Shown one piece after another: positions 43,682-54,734 of a DNA stretch of 64,000 bases. A model generated the notes under the pieces. It did not search any database. It was not told where the DNA came from and saw only the letters and a list, made by a program, of their open reading frames with translations. The position numbers and the translations under genes were made by a program. This DNA is from Candidatus Altimarinota bacterium. Lineage in GTDB: Bacteria; Patescibacteriota; Gracilibacteria; BD1-5; UBA6164. The stretch spans positions 54,963 through 118,962 of the forward strand of contig JAQTXG010000003.1 of the NCBI GenBank assembly GCA_028688895.1. The letters run 5' to 3'. Every line of letters begins with the position of its first letter. The first letter of the stretch is position 1.

Positions 43682-44050
43682 TTATGATATATTTTTTATA
43701 TCTTCAATCATTATACAACTATCTGTAATATAATCTTTGAATCAATTTGTTTCTAAAAATGTTTTTACTTCATCGTTGCTAGCACCTGGTTGGCACCATA
43801 CTTTTTTATTTATTATTTTGTCTTTGTATTTTTCTAGTATTTGTAGAGTTACTTCTGGTGGTACTACGAAATTTACTATATCATAATCTACTTTTATAAA
43901 TCATAGATTTATATGAGATTTTACTCATTCTATAAGTTTTTCTTTTGGATTTACTGGTATAACAGTATGTCATTTATTTAACAAGTCTTTCATGATTTTG
44001 TTTCCATATTTTTCAGGATTATTTGATGCACCTATTAATACTATTTTCAT
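43682..44050 (-). CDS. CoA-binding domain protein (YccU-like)
   Basis: 122 aa, a single Rossmann CoA-binding domain: IVLIGASNNPEKYGNKIM, LLNKGHTVIPVNPKEKLIEG, DYDIVNFVVPPEVT and KVWCQPGASND. The family is close to the N-terminal domain of succinyl-CoA ligase alpha; stand-alone members lack a firm function. Its start overlaps the preceding gene by 10 nt. Confidence 0.85.
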
Positions 44051-44445
44051 TTTAAATAATTGGTTAATAAAATATCTATTTCACTATTATCGTTATAATA
44101 TAATATATCGCAATTAAGTCAATAAATTAGAGAATAATTTTCTTTTACTTCGTTTTTTACAAGTAAAAGAATTTTTTTATTTAGTGCTTCAGCTATTCAT
44201 AACTCTAATAATTCTCATTCACTTTTTTTATTATAATTAACAAGTCATATAACTAAATCAGATTTGTGAATTTCTTTTTTTATTATATCTAATATGGTTT
44301 TAGAATTATTTGATTCTTGCTCTTCAAAATAATATATATAAATACTATTTCATGTATTTTCTATAATATTTTTTATATAATTTAGTTCATTATTTAGAAT
44401 ATTTTTTTCTAAATCAGATTGTTTGTATGATAGGAATATTTGCAT
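44041..44445 (-). CDS. Nucleoside deoxyribosyltransferase-like/TIR-like small protein
   Basis: 134 aa with an alpha/beta flavodoxin-type pattern: MQIFLSYKQSD strand 1, SDLVIGLVNYNKKSEGELLELGIAEALNKK (two pieces of a single motif) resembling the G-x-x-x-E-x-G-x-A segment of nucleoside 2-deoxyribosyltransferases, then KILLLVKNE. The FLSYKQSD start also recalls TIR domains. The nucleophile region (ELLELG) retains a Glu. Substrate unknown. Overlaps the CoA-binding gene by 10 nt. Confidence 0.55.
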
Positions 44446-44787
44446 ATTTAATAAGTTTAGTATTACAATTATTATAAATATAATGAAAAATACATAAAAT
44501 CAAATATAAATAAAGAGGCTAATAAATAGCCTCATTATAATTTAATCAATCATTATAGAAATTAAACTGCAGATTAGAATATATTAAAAGAGTATGCATT
44601 CTAATTTCTATTATTATGCAAAATGCAATAATGATGATGCTAAAGGAATAATTATTTCCTGATATTTTTTATAATATAAAGTTATTTTTTTATGAAAGGA
44701 ACTTTATATAGTAATACATAGATATATCAAACTATGTTGGAGCATACCTTTCTCTCTTTTAAGTAACAGAATTATACTTGTTAAAAA
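44446..44787. other. 342-nt intergenic region with many hairpins
   Basis: Holds at least five stems: GAGGCTA/TAGCCTC (44515-44533), ATTAGAAT/ATTCTAAT, TATTATGC/GCAATAAT-type, TATAAAGTT/AACTTTATA and ACATAG/CTATGT. It lies between the helicase stop and the downstream minus-strand pair, so it could be a long structured 5' leader or a small RNA. No coding sequence seen. Confidence 0.45.
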
Positions 44788-47700
44788 TTAGTTGTCAAGT
44801 AAAGTTTTCCAGTAATCCAAATTATTTATTTTTTCCCAAGAATCTTTAACTAAATTTTTAAAGTTTTCAAAATCTTCATTCTTAAATCATACTGACACGT
44901 ACTTGTATTCTCCATTTTTTCATTCTACAAAATCTAGAGCTATCTCTGAAATGTTGAATTTTCCATGAAATTCTGAATCATTTTCTGCTAGTAATTTATA
45001 AAATAATAACTGTCTGTAGTATTTTCCATTTTCATATCAAGGTTTAAAGTTACCATATCTATCAGTTCACTTGATATCTCCTATAGTTTTTACTCATCAA
45101 GTTTTGTAATCTACAACTGCAACATCTTCTGAATTTAATCAATTTGTATTTGAGTTTATTTTTTCTACTTTATCTATTTTACCAGTAATTGGTACTCAAT
45201 TGAATACTACATCTCTCGATCTAAAATTGTATTCTACTGCAAGTGGAGTTCTAGTGTTTGATTTGAAGTATTCAAAGTATCATGTTAATCACTCAATTCA
45301 TTTTTTAGTTAATCTGTTTTTTTCTTCGTGAGTGAGGATTTGTTTATCTAGTAACTTGGTAAATTCTTCAGTCATATAACCTAAATCAATTATTTCTCAT
45401 TTCAATTTTTTATCAGTTGCTAATTCAAGCACTCTATGGTAGACTTTACCAAAAATCGTAAATTCATTGTCTTCAAATGGATATTTAAATACTACATTTT
45501 GCAAGAATAATTTTGGATCTTCTAAAAATGTGTTTAAATCTGTTGGACTTAGTTTATATGTTTCTAGAAATTCTTTTATATAGTTTATTTCTTCTGTAGT
45601 ATTTTTGACTAAATTATCATCATTTCATAATAATTGTTTTTTTATAGCTTCAGTTAGTGATTTATCACCTATTACATCATCTATTATTTTGGCTTCCATT
45701 CATATTTCTATCATAAATGGACTATCTATATATGGTTTGTTGTCTTTTCATGCTGGTCTAGTGAAAATCAATTCTTTTTTTGCTCTAGTAATAGCTACAA
45801 AGAAAAGTCTCCTATCCTCTTCGTTTGCTATGTTTTTTTCTAGATCTTTTTGTTCTTTTTCATCACTATATTGCAATCATTGTCATGCTACTCATAGTGG
45901 TAATTTTAGCTTATCTATAACTCTTTTATTTTCCCAATTTCAACCATAAACTCCAGGTATAAAAACATAATCATATTCTAATCATTTTGAACCATGTGCT
46001 GTAAGTATTTCTATATTTGAATTTGATTTTTTAAGTATTTGTCTAGATATCTGAATATTGTACTTTTTATGTAAGTCAAATTTGTTTAGTAACGCTTGAA
46101 GTGTAAGGTCTTTATTTCTCTCATTTAAGTCTTTGATTTTGTTGAATAATGTAAAAACATCTTCTAAATCCGAGAAGTTTCAATGTGTTTCTATATATTC
46201 AATTATTCATAAACTGTCTATGATTTTTTGAAATAGTCTAGAAATACCATAAAGTCATAATTCTGAATTTAGATTTAATACTAATTGTCTAAATTCTATT
46301 ATTTTTTTGTAGTCTTTGTATTTTTCTAGCATTTCTAATTCGAAATCTCACTTTGACTTTTCTGTTCAATTTTCTGGTATATATTGTTTATCTAAATCTT
46401 TTATCACATCCCATAATCAAAGTTTGAAACCATATCTAGAATAGTTTTTTCTATATAATTCTCTAGCAATTGTTATTACATCTATATTTTCTAAATCTAC
46501 TATATCAGTTCTGAGAATATTTAGTAATTTTTCGTCACTAAAACCAGGATTTTCCACCAATTTTAGAAAATCTAATATAAAAGATACATATTTATTTGTC
46601 AGTATATTAGTTTTTAGTTTTGATTCTACATCTATGCCTTGAGAATGCATAAAATCAGTCCATTCTAGTACTTCTCTATTGCTTCTAACTATTATGGCAA
46701 AAGTCTCATTTTTATTATTTTTTTTCTGGATTTCTTCCATTACAAAAATCTTTTCTGTTTGTTCGTCTGAAAGTATTGAATAATCATTTTTATCTAGTGA
46801 TTTATAAATGGCTTGTCATATAAGTTTTTTTTGTAGAAAATCTATTCTGTTTACTAGTCTTTCATTGTTGTTTGTTATTAGGTTTGTTGCTAAATCTAAA
46901 ATACTTTGACTTGATCTATAATTGTCTTCTAATACTATGAATTTAGTTTCTGGATATTTGTTGTAGAAATCTAGCATATTTTCTATATTTGCACCTTGAA
47001 ATCTGTAAATAGATTGGTCATCATCTCATACTACCATCATATTTTTATCTGTTCAAGCACTTAGAATCAGATCCATTATTTCGTTTTGAGGATTGTTTGT
47101 ATCTTGGTATTCATCAAGCATTATAAATTGGTACTTTTCAGCGTAAAAACTTCTTAAATCTTCATCTATTCTGAATTTATCCACGACAAAATTGATCATA
47201 TCTGAGAAATCATATAGACTGTTTTCTTTTAGATACTCACTGTACTCTTTGTATATGTCGTTTAATTCTGTTAGTTTTTTTATTTGTTTATTGTATTCTT
47301 CTCTATCTTTTGCTGTTCTTTTTTCTAGGTCTCTTATCCTTTTATTGTGTTTTAATTCTTCTAGTTTGTTGTCGTATTCTGTTCTCTGATTGGCTATTAT
47401 TTTATCAAATCTATTAGGATTTATTCATTCTCATTTAAGCTTTCCAATTCTGTCTTTTATATCCCTTAGATACATGTATCTATCAAATGGTGTAAATAGT
47501 TGTTCTATGCTACCGTTTTTGATATTTTTATCTATTATATATGTAAGTACTTCTAGGCTTTCTATATCATCTATAGTATTCCCTGCTTTTTCAGATGAAA
47601 ATTTCTCTGGAAAACTAGTAATTACATCTTGTGCAAATGAATGAATAGTAGATACTTTTACTTTGTAGGCTTCTGTTCATATAAATTTTACAAGTCTATT

Positions 47701-47922
47701 TTTGATAGCTACTACTCAGGCCTCTGTAAATGTAGTAATCAAAATGTTTTCAGGTGCAATAGCTGATTTAAGTATTATATTGGCAGTTCTAAGTGCAATA
47801 ATCTGAGTCTTACCCGTACCTGGTCAAGCTACTACCATAATTGGTCAGTAAATCTCATCTACTACTTGTTTTTGTCTATCATTTAAAAAATTATACTGTT
47901 CTCTAAAAAATGTTTCGTTCAT
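44788..47922 (-). CDS. UvrD/PcrA-type helicase with C-terminal PDDEXK nuclease domain
   Basis: 1044 aa. SF1A helicase motifs: VVAGPGTGKTQ (I), TTFTEAGV (Ia, with Glu-Ala-Gly), MLDEYQDTN (II), VVGDDDQSIYRFQGA (III), DNYRSSQSIL (IV), TAHGSKGLEYDYVFIPG (V) and FFVAITRAKKEL (VI). From about 830 a RecB-like nuclease module with VVDYKTG. Resembles AddA/RecB-like repair nucleases common in CPR; a separate partner is not seen. Probably acts in double-strand break repair. Confidence 0.92.
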
Positions 47923-47957
47923 AAAAAAATGGGCTAGAAATTAATCTAGTCCATTTT
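47923..47957 (-). terminator. Terminator after the transglutaminase-like gene
   Basis: AAAATGGGCTAGA/TCTAGTCCATTTT stem with a minus-strand T-run, just before the helicase ATG. Confidence 0.82.
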
Positions 47958-48006
47958 ACTTATATATTTTAAAAGTCAAAAGATTATATACATGTTATAT
48001 ACTAAT

Positions 48007-49482
48007 TTATTTCAACTTAACATCATAAGCTAGTCTATATTCATATGTTCAATTTTCTAGTTTCCATTTAAATAAGTAGAAGTTATTTAATTCGTAGTTT
48101 AATTGGTTTAGCAAATCTTTTAACATATTATCTTCTATAATATAATAATTTAATCAAGTAATACTTACTATTCATCAATTTTTTGTGAATTTTAGATTTT
48201 CTACTTCATAGTATCACATAATCTTCTTTAAATCCTCTATGTCTATTTTTTTATTTAAGTCTATTCAGTTATTCAATTTATATATATATGGTTTTAGTAA
48301 GTTGTAGTTTTTATTTTTATATTTATTTGTTAAAAAAGCTATATTTTGTGAAACTAGATTTTTTCTAAAATCTAAATCTGTTTCTTTTAAATAATCTGGT
48401 AATGCTCCGAAATCAAATCTATTTGTGTAAAATAAGTCTTTTGGTAATCAAAAATATAGGTATTCTTCAAGTATTTTGGTTTTTGTATTTCATATAGGAT
48501 CATCAAAAGTCGGATCATAATATTGTTCTCATATTTTTATCCAAGCATGTCAAATTTTATTGAAATCTGGAGCATCTATTATATCTCATCTCAATACTTC
48601 AGTATTATTTACATTTGAAAAACTTAACATATATAGGAGCATTCTAGTATATCACTCACATACTCATGATCTGTTTTTATATGTATATATTCATGAAAAA
48701 TTTTCATAATCATCTGAATTATATTTGCTAGGATATTCGATATTTTCTAATACATAGTCATATAAAATCTCTATTTTTTGTTCAATTGTTTTTGATTTAG
48801 AAATTTCTATACTTTCATTTTTTAAATTATTTATAATAATGTCAGCATCTTTTTCTATGAATTCTAAATCATCTTTTAATTCTAATAAAAATAAATATTT
48901 GTTTGATATTCAATATATAGTTGATTCTGAAACTAGTTTTTTCTTTTTAAATTCTTTTACAAACCATATATTATTTTCATCTATGTGTGTCAGTGTTTTA
49001 TCTTTTTCTATATTGAATTGTTTTAAGTCGTTTATAGTAGGATTGTCAGATATTTTTAATCAAAATCTATTAGTAAAATAATATGTATACCAAACTCAGT
49101 TTTCTAGAAATATATGATCTGGATTGTATGATAAGTATTTGAAATCTTGTATTACATTTATTGATTTTATTTTTTCTCTGCTTAGTTTTTCTTTATTTTT
49201 TAGTTCTAGATTAAATACATATTCATTTGATAGTTTAATTAAATCATTTATCAGATTTATTTGTATATCATTGAATCTTTTTTTGGCTAATAAATCATTT
49301 AATTTATCATTAAATCATTTGAAGAAAATTATTTCATTTTCATCAGAGTATTTAATAGCTATTTTTTTAGAATAGCTATTAAACCAGTTTTGTGCAATTG
49401 TACTTACGGAAGTATCAGCAAATGTAGTAGATGAGAAAAATGTAAACAATAATAAAATAGTAATAAATATATTTTTAATCAT
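48007..49482 (-). CDS. Secreted transglutaminase-like protein
   Basis: 491 aa with signal peptide (MIKNIFITILLLFTFFSSTT, then FADT). The transglutaminase-like core sits near 285-350: nucleophile Cys in RSGVCEGYTRML, His in KIGHAWIKIG, and Asp in YYDPTFDDP, a full Cys-His-Asp triad. Extracytoplasmic cysteine peptidase or cross-linking activity is plausible, for instance on cell-wall peptides or surface proteins. It begins 5 nt after the S41 protease gene stop, so the two exported enzymes are co-expressed. Confidence 0.85.
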
Positions 49483-49487
49483 ATTTT

Positions 49488-51041
49488 TTATTTAATATTT
49501 AAAGCTTCATTTAATTGATTATCTGTTCAATCTTTGTTGTATTTTTCTAAATCAAATTCTAGTTCTATATCAGGTTTTATTCATATTCAATCAATTCATG
49601 TTTTTGTTTTTCAAGTGAACCATTTTGCTATAGTATATTTTAGTAATGAACCATCTGGATATTCACTCATGATTTGTACTGATCATTTTCCATATGTATT
49701 TTCTCAAATCAATGTAATATTTGGGTAGTAGTCTTTTAATGTACCTATAAGTATTTCTGATGCTGATGCAGTTCAAGAATTTTGTAGTATAACTATTTTG
49801 TATTTATTTAAATCAATTAATTCGTATCAATTTGATCTCAAAACTTCTTCATGATTATAAAATTGTTCTCTAGCTATTACATCTCATTCTGGTATAAAAT
49901 ATCATAATATATCACTTACTTCACTAAGTATTCATCCCCCATTATTTCTCAAGTCTATTACTATTTTTTTAATATTTTTTTCTTCTTTTAATTTCAGTAA
50001 ACTTTCTTTGAAATCATCTTTTACTTTGTCTCAGAATGTTTTTATTTGTATGTAGTATGTATCAGAGTTGATTACTTTTGATTCTATATTTACTATTATT
50101 ATTTTAGCTCTTGTAACTGTTATATCAATTATTTCTCAATTTCTATCTATAGTTAAAATTACAGGAGTTCAAGCTGGTCATTTAATCCATGATATTACTT
50201 CATTTAGAGAATTTTCTACTTTTACTTCTTTTCAATCCACTTTTGTAATTATATCTCATCATTTTAATCATGCTTTTTCTGATGGAGAATCTGGAATAGG
50301 AGAAATAATTCTGACAAGTCCAGGTTTTTCCATATCTACATATGATCAGATCCCTTCATAGTCACTTGCTAGTGAATCTTTGAAATTTTTCCCGTCTGTT
50401 TTATTGAAATATACTGTATGTTTATCATTAGTTCATAATGCTATTCCTGAAATAGCTGAATCTAGTATTTTTGCCTCATCTAGATTGTCTTTGTCATAAT
50501 GATTATTTGTAATTGTATTGTATACATTATTAAATACTTCCAATTTATCTCTTATTATTTCGCTTTTTAATTTAGTGTTTATTTTTATACTTTTATCTCA
50601 AACTAGATTTCTTATTTTGTTAACATCTAAAAAATTTGTATTTCTATTTGTTAATTCTTCTCTAGTTTCAGTGTCTAATACCTCTATTCATAATATTTTT
50701 TCTGAAAGTCTATAAAAACTCCAAGCATTTAGTTCAGATTCTTTGTCTAGAGATAAATTGGGGTTTTTTATTAAATCTAGATATATAAGTACTTTAAGCG
50801 AATTTTCCAATTTACTTCATCTTTCTACATCTTTGTAATTTACTTTTATGTATTTGTAACTTTCAGGTATTTGAGAGCTGTAAAAATCTGCATAAAAATT
50901 AAAAATATCTCATTTTGTAGTTTTTTGTTCTGTAAAATTTCATATAATAATCTGATTTCATTCTACTTCTGCTGCATATGTATTTGAAATACTCAGTGTT
51001 AAAAGTAATAATAGAAATATTTTCGATATAGTTTTATTCAT
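49488..51041 (-). CDS. S41 family C-terminal processing protease
   Basis: 517 aa with signal peptide (LLLLTLSISNTYA). PDZ domain around 275-350 (GLVRIISPIPDSPSEKAG, GDIITKVDGKEV), then the S41 core: nucleophile Ser in LQNSGTASASEILIG and general-base Lys in YGKGSVQ. The N-terminal 250 residues include a helical region. Acts outside the membrane on protein C-termini. Upstream of the transglutaminase-like gene and downstream of two small membrane-protein genes. Confidence 0.93.
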
Positions 51042-51064
51042 CTTATTTATTTAATTGTTAAGTT

Positions 51065-51286
51065 TTAATTTTTAGGTATAGCCTCAAATGCTCAAAATGG
51101 ATATATGACTCAGAAAAAAATCATTCAAAGTCATATAAGTATTATAACAAAATAAGTTCATCCATTTCATAAATAGTGTTCAGCCCAATAGAAATTTCAA
51201 GTCCATGATTTAACTACTTTTCTGTATTTAACTATGTAGTATCATCATGTTATTAAAAGTATAGAGTAAATCAACTTTATTATCAT
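51065..51286 (-). CDS. Small membrane protein (73 aa)
   Basis: MIIKLIYSILLITGGYYIVK, a first membrane helix, then a polar loop (YRKVVKSWTGNFYWAEHYLG) and a second helix (TYFVIILIGLGMIFFGVIYP). Eleven TGA glycines in 73 residues. No family recognised. It lies between the 90-aa membrane protein and the S41 protease, all on the minus strand with short gaps, so it may assist in membrane export or assembly. Function unknown. Confidence 0.68.
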
Positions 51287-51302
51287 AGTATTTTATTAAT
51301 AA

Positions 51303-51575
51303 TTATTTAATTACTTTGTCTATCAATTGTCATGGCGAATCTTTTATAATATCATCTACCATATTTTTAACTATTGGAGCTACTATTTCTCATAGTTTAT
51401 TTCAAGCTATTTTTGTAACTTCTTCTTTTGTCATTCAATTTATATATGTAAAATATAGAAATATCATAAATCAAAATATAGTCAAATTGAAGAATAATTT
51501 GAAATATCTAGCTCTTTTTTGAGCTCTTATTTCATTGTAAATATAATCAATTTTTTCATCTGTTGAAAGTGCCAT
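51303..51575 (-). CDS. Small membrane-anchored protein (90 aa)
   Basis: Basic helical N-terminus (MALSTDEKIDYIYNEIRAQK), one membrane helix (YFKLFFNLTIFGFMIFLYFT), then an amphipathic external or internal helix region (EEVTKIAGNKLGEIVAPIVK). Begins 17 nt past the polA stop. No family recognised. Confidence 0.68.
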
Positions 51576-51592
51576 TATTTTAAAATTAAGTA

Positions 51593-53056
51593 TTATTTTG
51601 CTTCTCTCCAGCTATTTCATTCTCAATAATCTACTTTTAGTGTAATTGGTTTATTTGTCAAAATGTTTTGCATGATATCTTTTATTTCATTTGAAATTAT
51701 TTTTTCTTCTCCTGGATATACATCAAATACTAGTTCATCATGTACTTGCATAATCATTTTTGATTTCAAGTTATTTTTTTCTAAAAATTCATATGATTTA
51801 ATCATTGCTATTTTTATGATATCTGCACTAGTTCATTGAATAGGCATATTTATTGCTTCTCTTTCTGCTGATGATTTAACAATTCTGTTTAAATCGTTTA
51901 TCCCATTTATATATCTCCTCCTTCAAAACATAGTTTCTACATAGTTGTTTTCTTCACAAAACTTGATTGTATTGTCTAGAAATAATTTTACATCAGGGTA
52001 TGATTCAAAAAATTTATCTATATATGCTTTTGCATCTTTCATATTTATTCATAGCATCTGTGCCAATCAAAATCAGCTAATACCATAAATCACTCAAAAG
52101 TTGACTCATTTTGCTATTTTTCTCTCACTGTTTGTGATTGTTTTTCCTGGAAATATAAATTCGGCAGTTCTGTGGTGAATGTCTAATCAGTTTTGAAATG
52201 CATCTAGTAGGTTTTTGTCACCTGACATAATAGCAAGTATTCTAACTTCTACTTGAGAATAATCAAGTGCAATAATTTTTCATTTTTCAAATCTAGATAC
52301 AAATGCTCAGCGTATTTCTCAAGCTATTCAATCTGAGTTTGGTATATTTTGTAAGTTTGGATCAGTGCTAGAAAGTCTTCATGTGCTAGATATTGCTGAG
52401 TTGTAATTTGTATGTACTAATCAATTTTCATCTATTTGGTTTAATAATCATTCTATATATGTAGATTGTAACTTGGTATAATGTCTATAATCCACTATTT
52501 TTTGAGCAATTGGATAGTCGTGTGCTAGTTCTCAAAGTACGTCTGCTGATACACTATATCATGTTTTTGTTTTTTTTCATTTTGGTAGAGCTAGTTTATC
52601 AAAAAGTATTTCTCATACTTGTTTTGGAGAGCTGATATTGAATTCTTGTTCTACTTCATCATATATACTTTTTTCTAGTCTTTTAATCTCATGGTCTAAT
52701 AATATTCATATTCATTTCAAAGTGTCTGCATCTATATGTACTCCATCTATTTCCATTTTTTTAAGTACTTGAATGAGTGGTAGCTCAATTTCATTTAATA
52801 CTTTGTTTTCGTTTGTTTTATCTTTTTTGTGTTTTTCGTATAGTAGATTTGTGATATATACATCTTCTCACGAATAAATAGCAGCTTTTTTAAGGTCTAC
52901 ATCTTTGAAGTTTATCTTGTTTTTGTTTGTTATATCGTCATAGCTTATCATTCTATATCAGAAGTCTTTACCTGATAGTTTATCTAGTGATATTCACCTG
53001 ACTCATGGATTTTTTATATATTCTCATAATAGAGTATCGTAAAATTTTGCTGGCAT
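51593..53056 (-). CDS. polA: Family A DNA polymerase, N-terminally short (PolA)
   Basis: 487 aa against about 900 in typical PolA. Palm and fingers are complete: motif A LDYSQVEVRILA, motif B RKIAKGVNFGVIYGISGFGL, motif C MQVHDELVF. The protein starts inside the 3'-5' exonuclease fold (YDTLLGEYIKNPGVRGISLD) and lacks the entire 5' nuclease and the first exonuclease motifs, so it should have no proofreading or flap cleavage. A TAA lies 9 nt upstream of the ATG in frame, and a promoter lies at 53083-53110, so this is the true start. Confidence 0.9.
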
Positions 53057-53082
53057 AAATTTTTTTTAATTTTATTTTTTCT

Positions 53083-53110
53083 ATTATATTTTTAAGTTGT
53101 ATGTAGTCAA
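53083..53110 (-). promoter_or_regulatory. Sigma-70 promoter of polA
   Basis: On the minus strand, TTGACT (53110-53105), 16-nt spacer, TATAAT (53088-53083), about 27 nt before the polA ATG. Confidence 0.7.
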
Positions 53111-53123
53111 AAAAAAGTTTTAT

Positions 53124-53160
53124 AAAAAAGACATTTTACATATTGTAAAATGTCTTTTTT
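53124..53160 (-). terminator. Terminator of ndk
   Basis: AAAAAAGACATTTTAC/GTAAAATGTCTTTTTT stem, just past the ndk stop. Confidence 0.88.
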
Positions 53161-53164
53161 ATAA

Positions 53165-53611
53165 TTATAATACTTTGTTATCTAATCTTTCATAGTCAAA
53201 TATTTCTCATTCTTTGAAAAATCTTTTTAATTCTTCGTTTGCAGTTTCAAGAGAATCTGATGCGTGCATAATATTTCCATCTATAGATAATGCGAAATCT
53301 CATCTGATAGTACCAGGAAGAGCATCTACTGGATTTGTAGCTCATGACATAGTTCTAATTGTAGGAACAGCATTAGCTCATCTAATAGCCATAGCAACTA
53401 TAGGGCTACTTTTCATATATGAAACGATAGCAGGAAAAAATGGTTTATCTGCTAGAAATCCATAGTGTTCATTTATCAATGCATCATCTAATTGCATCAT
53501 TTTCATACCTAGGATAGTAAGACCTTTAGCTTCAAATCTAGCAATAACTTGTCCCATAAGATTTCTTTGTACACAATCTGGTTTCAATAATACCAATGTA
53601 GTTTGTAACAT
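53165..53611 (-). CDS. ndk: Nucleoside diphosphate kinase
   Basis: 148 aa. LVLLKPDCVQRNLMGQVIA at the N-terminus, MSGATNPVDALPGTIRGDF and the active-site His in NIMHASDS. Balances NTP and dNTP pools by phosphate transfer through that His. ATG at 53611 is chosen over the upstream in-frame ATG at 53656 because the family starts there. Mostly GGN glycines in the first 78 codons, with TGA later, an intermediate codon pattern. Confidence 0.97.
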
Positions 53612-53724
53612 GTTTATTATTTTAAAAATTAAATTAGTTGTTTGGATTATACACAAAAAATTTTAATTGCAATTTTTTTGAATAAAAAAGCTTTTAATTT
53701 GTATATTAATATATTACTTTACAT

Positions 53725-53757
53725 AAAAAATGCCTGTTTATTAGACTAGGCATTTTT
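53725..53757 (-). terminator. Terminator of the 253-aa gene
   Basis: AAAAATGCCT/AGGCATTTTT stem, 19 nt past the stop. Confidence 0.8.
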
Positions 53758-53775
53758 ACATAAAGGGATTGAGAA

Positions 53776-54537
53776 TTACTTTGGCTTTTTTTGTTTGTAA
53801 GCTTTGTAATCTCTTTCCAATTTGTTTACATCTATTTTACACAGTGGACTATCAGGAGTATCGCTTATTTTTCCTGGTCCAGAGTTGTGTCCGATGCAAT
53901 TATCAATAATTAACTGTCTGATTTGTGGCAGTGTCTTATTGATAATCAGTTTTGCCGTATTAGCTGTTTTTTGTGCGTTTTTAGCAATTTTAATTGCTTC
54001 ATTTGCAGTTGTATTTGCTGAATTGGCTATTTCACTTGCAGTATTAGCAGATGTTTTTGCGTCGTTTGCAGTAGTTTGGGCTGTAGTAATAGCTTTTTTT
54101 ACATTACCTAAATCTGTTTCTACATTTTTAAGTTTTTCTGTATGGTTTTTGGCTATTTCTTTTAGCTCATCTTGTTCGTTATTTAGATTAGCAAGATTTA
54201 CTGCTATACTTGGAGCGTTTATAGGTATGGGGCCTATGTTGTTTTTTACCTCATCAACAACTTTTTTTAGTGACGCTACTTCTTTTTGTATTTCTTGCAT
54301 TTTATCGTTATCTGCTCTCAAAAAAGCAAATAACATAATTGCAATTAATACCAGTGCTAATCCTAGCCATATATTTGTATTTGTTTTTTGTTTTTCTCCT
54401 CCACTGTATTTTTCAGTAAAAGTTTTATTTTCAAACTTCTCCTCTTTATCATTCTTGGAATGTTCTATTACTTCCTCCAATGGAGGAAAATTATTTAACA
54501 ATTCATCGTTTTTGTCTGTAGTTTCATTATTACTCAT
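53776..54537 (-). CDS. Membrane-anchored coiled-coil protein with TANxA repeats (253 aa)
   Basis: Acidic cytoplasmic N-terminus, one membrane helix (NIWLGLALVLIAIMLFAFLR, about 55-74), a coiled-coil region, a repetitive Ala/Thr/Asn/Ser segment (QTTANDAKTSANTASEIANS and following, about 150-200) and a short tail with IGHNSGPGK and one Cys pair (NC, LC). No TGA codon at all, though it has many glycines, and its G/C use differs from neighbours. SD-like AAGGAAA precedes the ATG. Looks acquired or under different codon pressure. Function unknown. Confidence 0.8.
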   Translation of the reverse strand: MSNNETTDKNDELLNNFPPLEEVIEHSKNDKEEKFENKTFTEKYSGGEKQKTNTNIWLGLALVLIAIMLFAFLRADNDKMQEIQKEVASLKKVVDEVKNNIGPIPINAPSIAVNLANLNNEQDELKEIAKNHTEKLKNVETDLGNVKKAITTAQTTANDAKTSANTASEIANSANTTANEAIKIAKNAQKTANTAKLIINKTLPQIRQLIIDNCIGHNSGPGKISDTPDSPLCKIDVNKLERDYKAYKQKKPK

Positions 54538-54580
54538 TTTAATTTCCTTACACTCAGTGTCGTGGTGAATTCAAAGTGTT

Positions 54581-54611
54581 AGTATATTACATAAAATTTC
54601 CTTATTGTCAA
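54581..54611 (-). promoter_or_regulatory. Putative promoter of the 253-aa gene
   Basis: Minus-strand TTGACA (54611-54606) and TATACT (54586-54581) with a 19-nt spacer. Confidence 0.4.
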
Positions 54612-54675
54612 TAAAATTTATTTGAATATTCTTTTTTTTGTGTAAAAAACTTGTATTTTATCAAATTTTTACTAC

Positions 54676-54712
54676 AATTCCCTCACCTTCTAAAAGGGCT
54701 AGTCAGGAACTA
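54676..54712. repeat. Short GC-rich repeat fragment
   Basis: ATTCCCTCACCTTCTAAAAG with GGGCTAGTC resembles truncated ends of the palindromic elements seen elsewhere. Weak. Confidence 0.4.
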
Positions 54713-54734
54713 GTTTTATAATTAATATTTTAGT

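Noticed and set aside
53822..54568. 248-aa plus-strand ORF
   Set aside because: It is the mirror of the 253-aa minus-strand gene, whose Ala/Thr-rich repeats leave the antisense frame open; the minus strand has SD, promoter, membrane helix and terminator.
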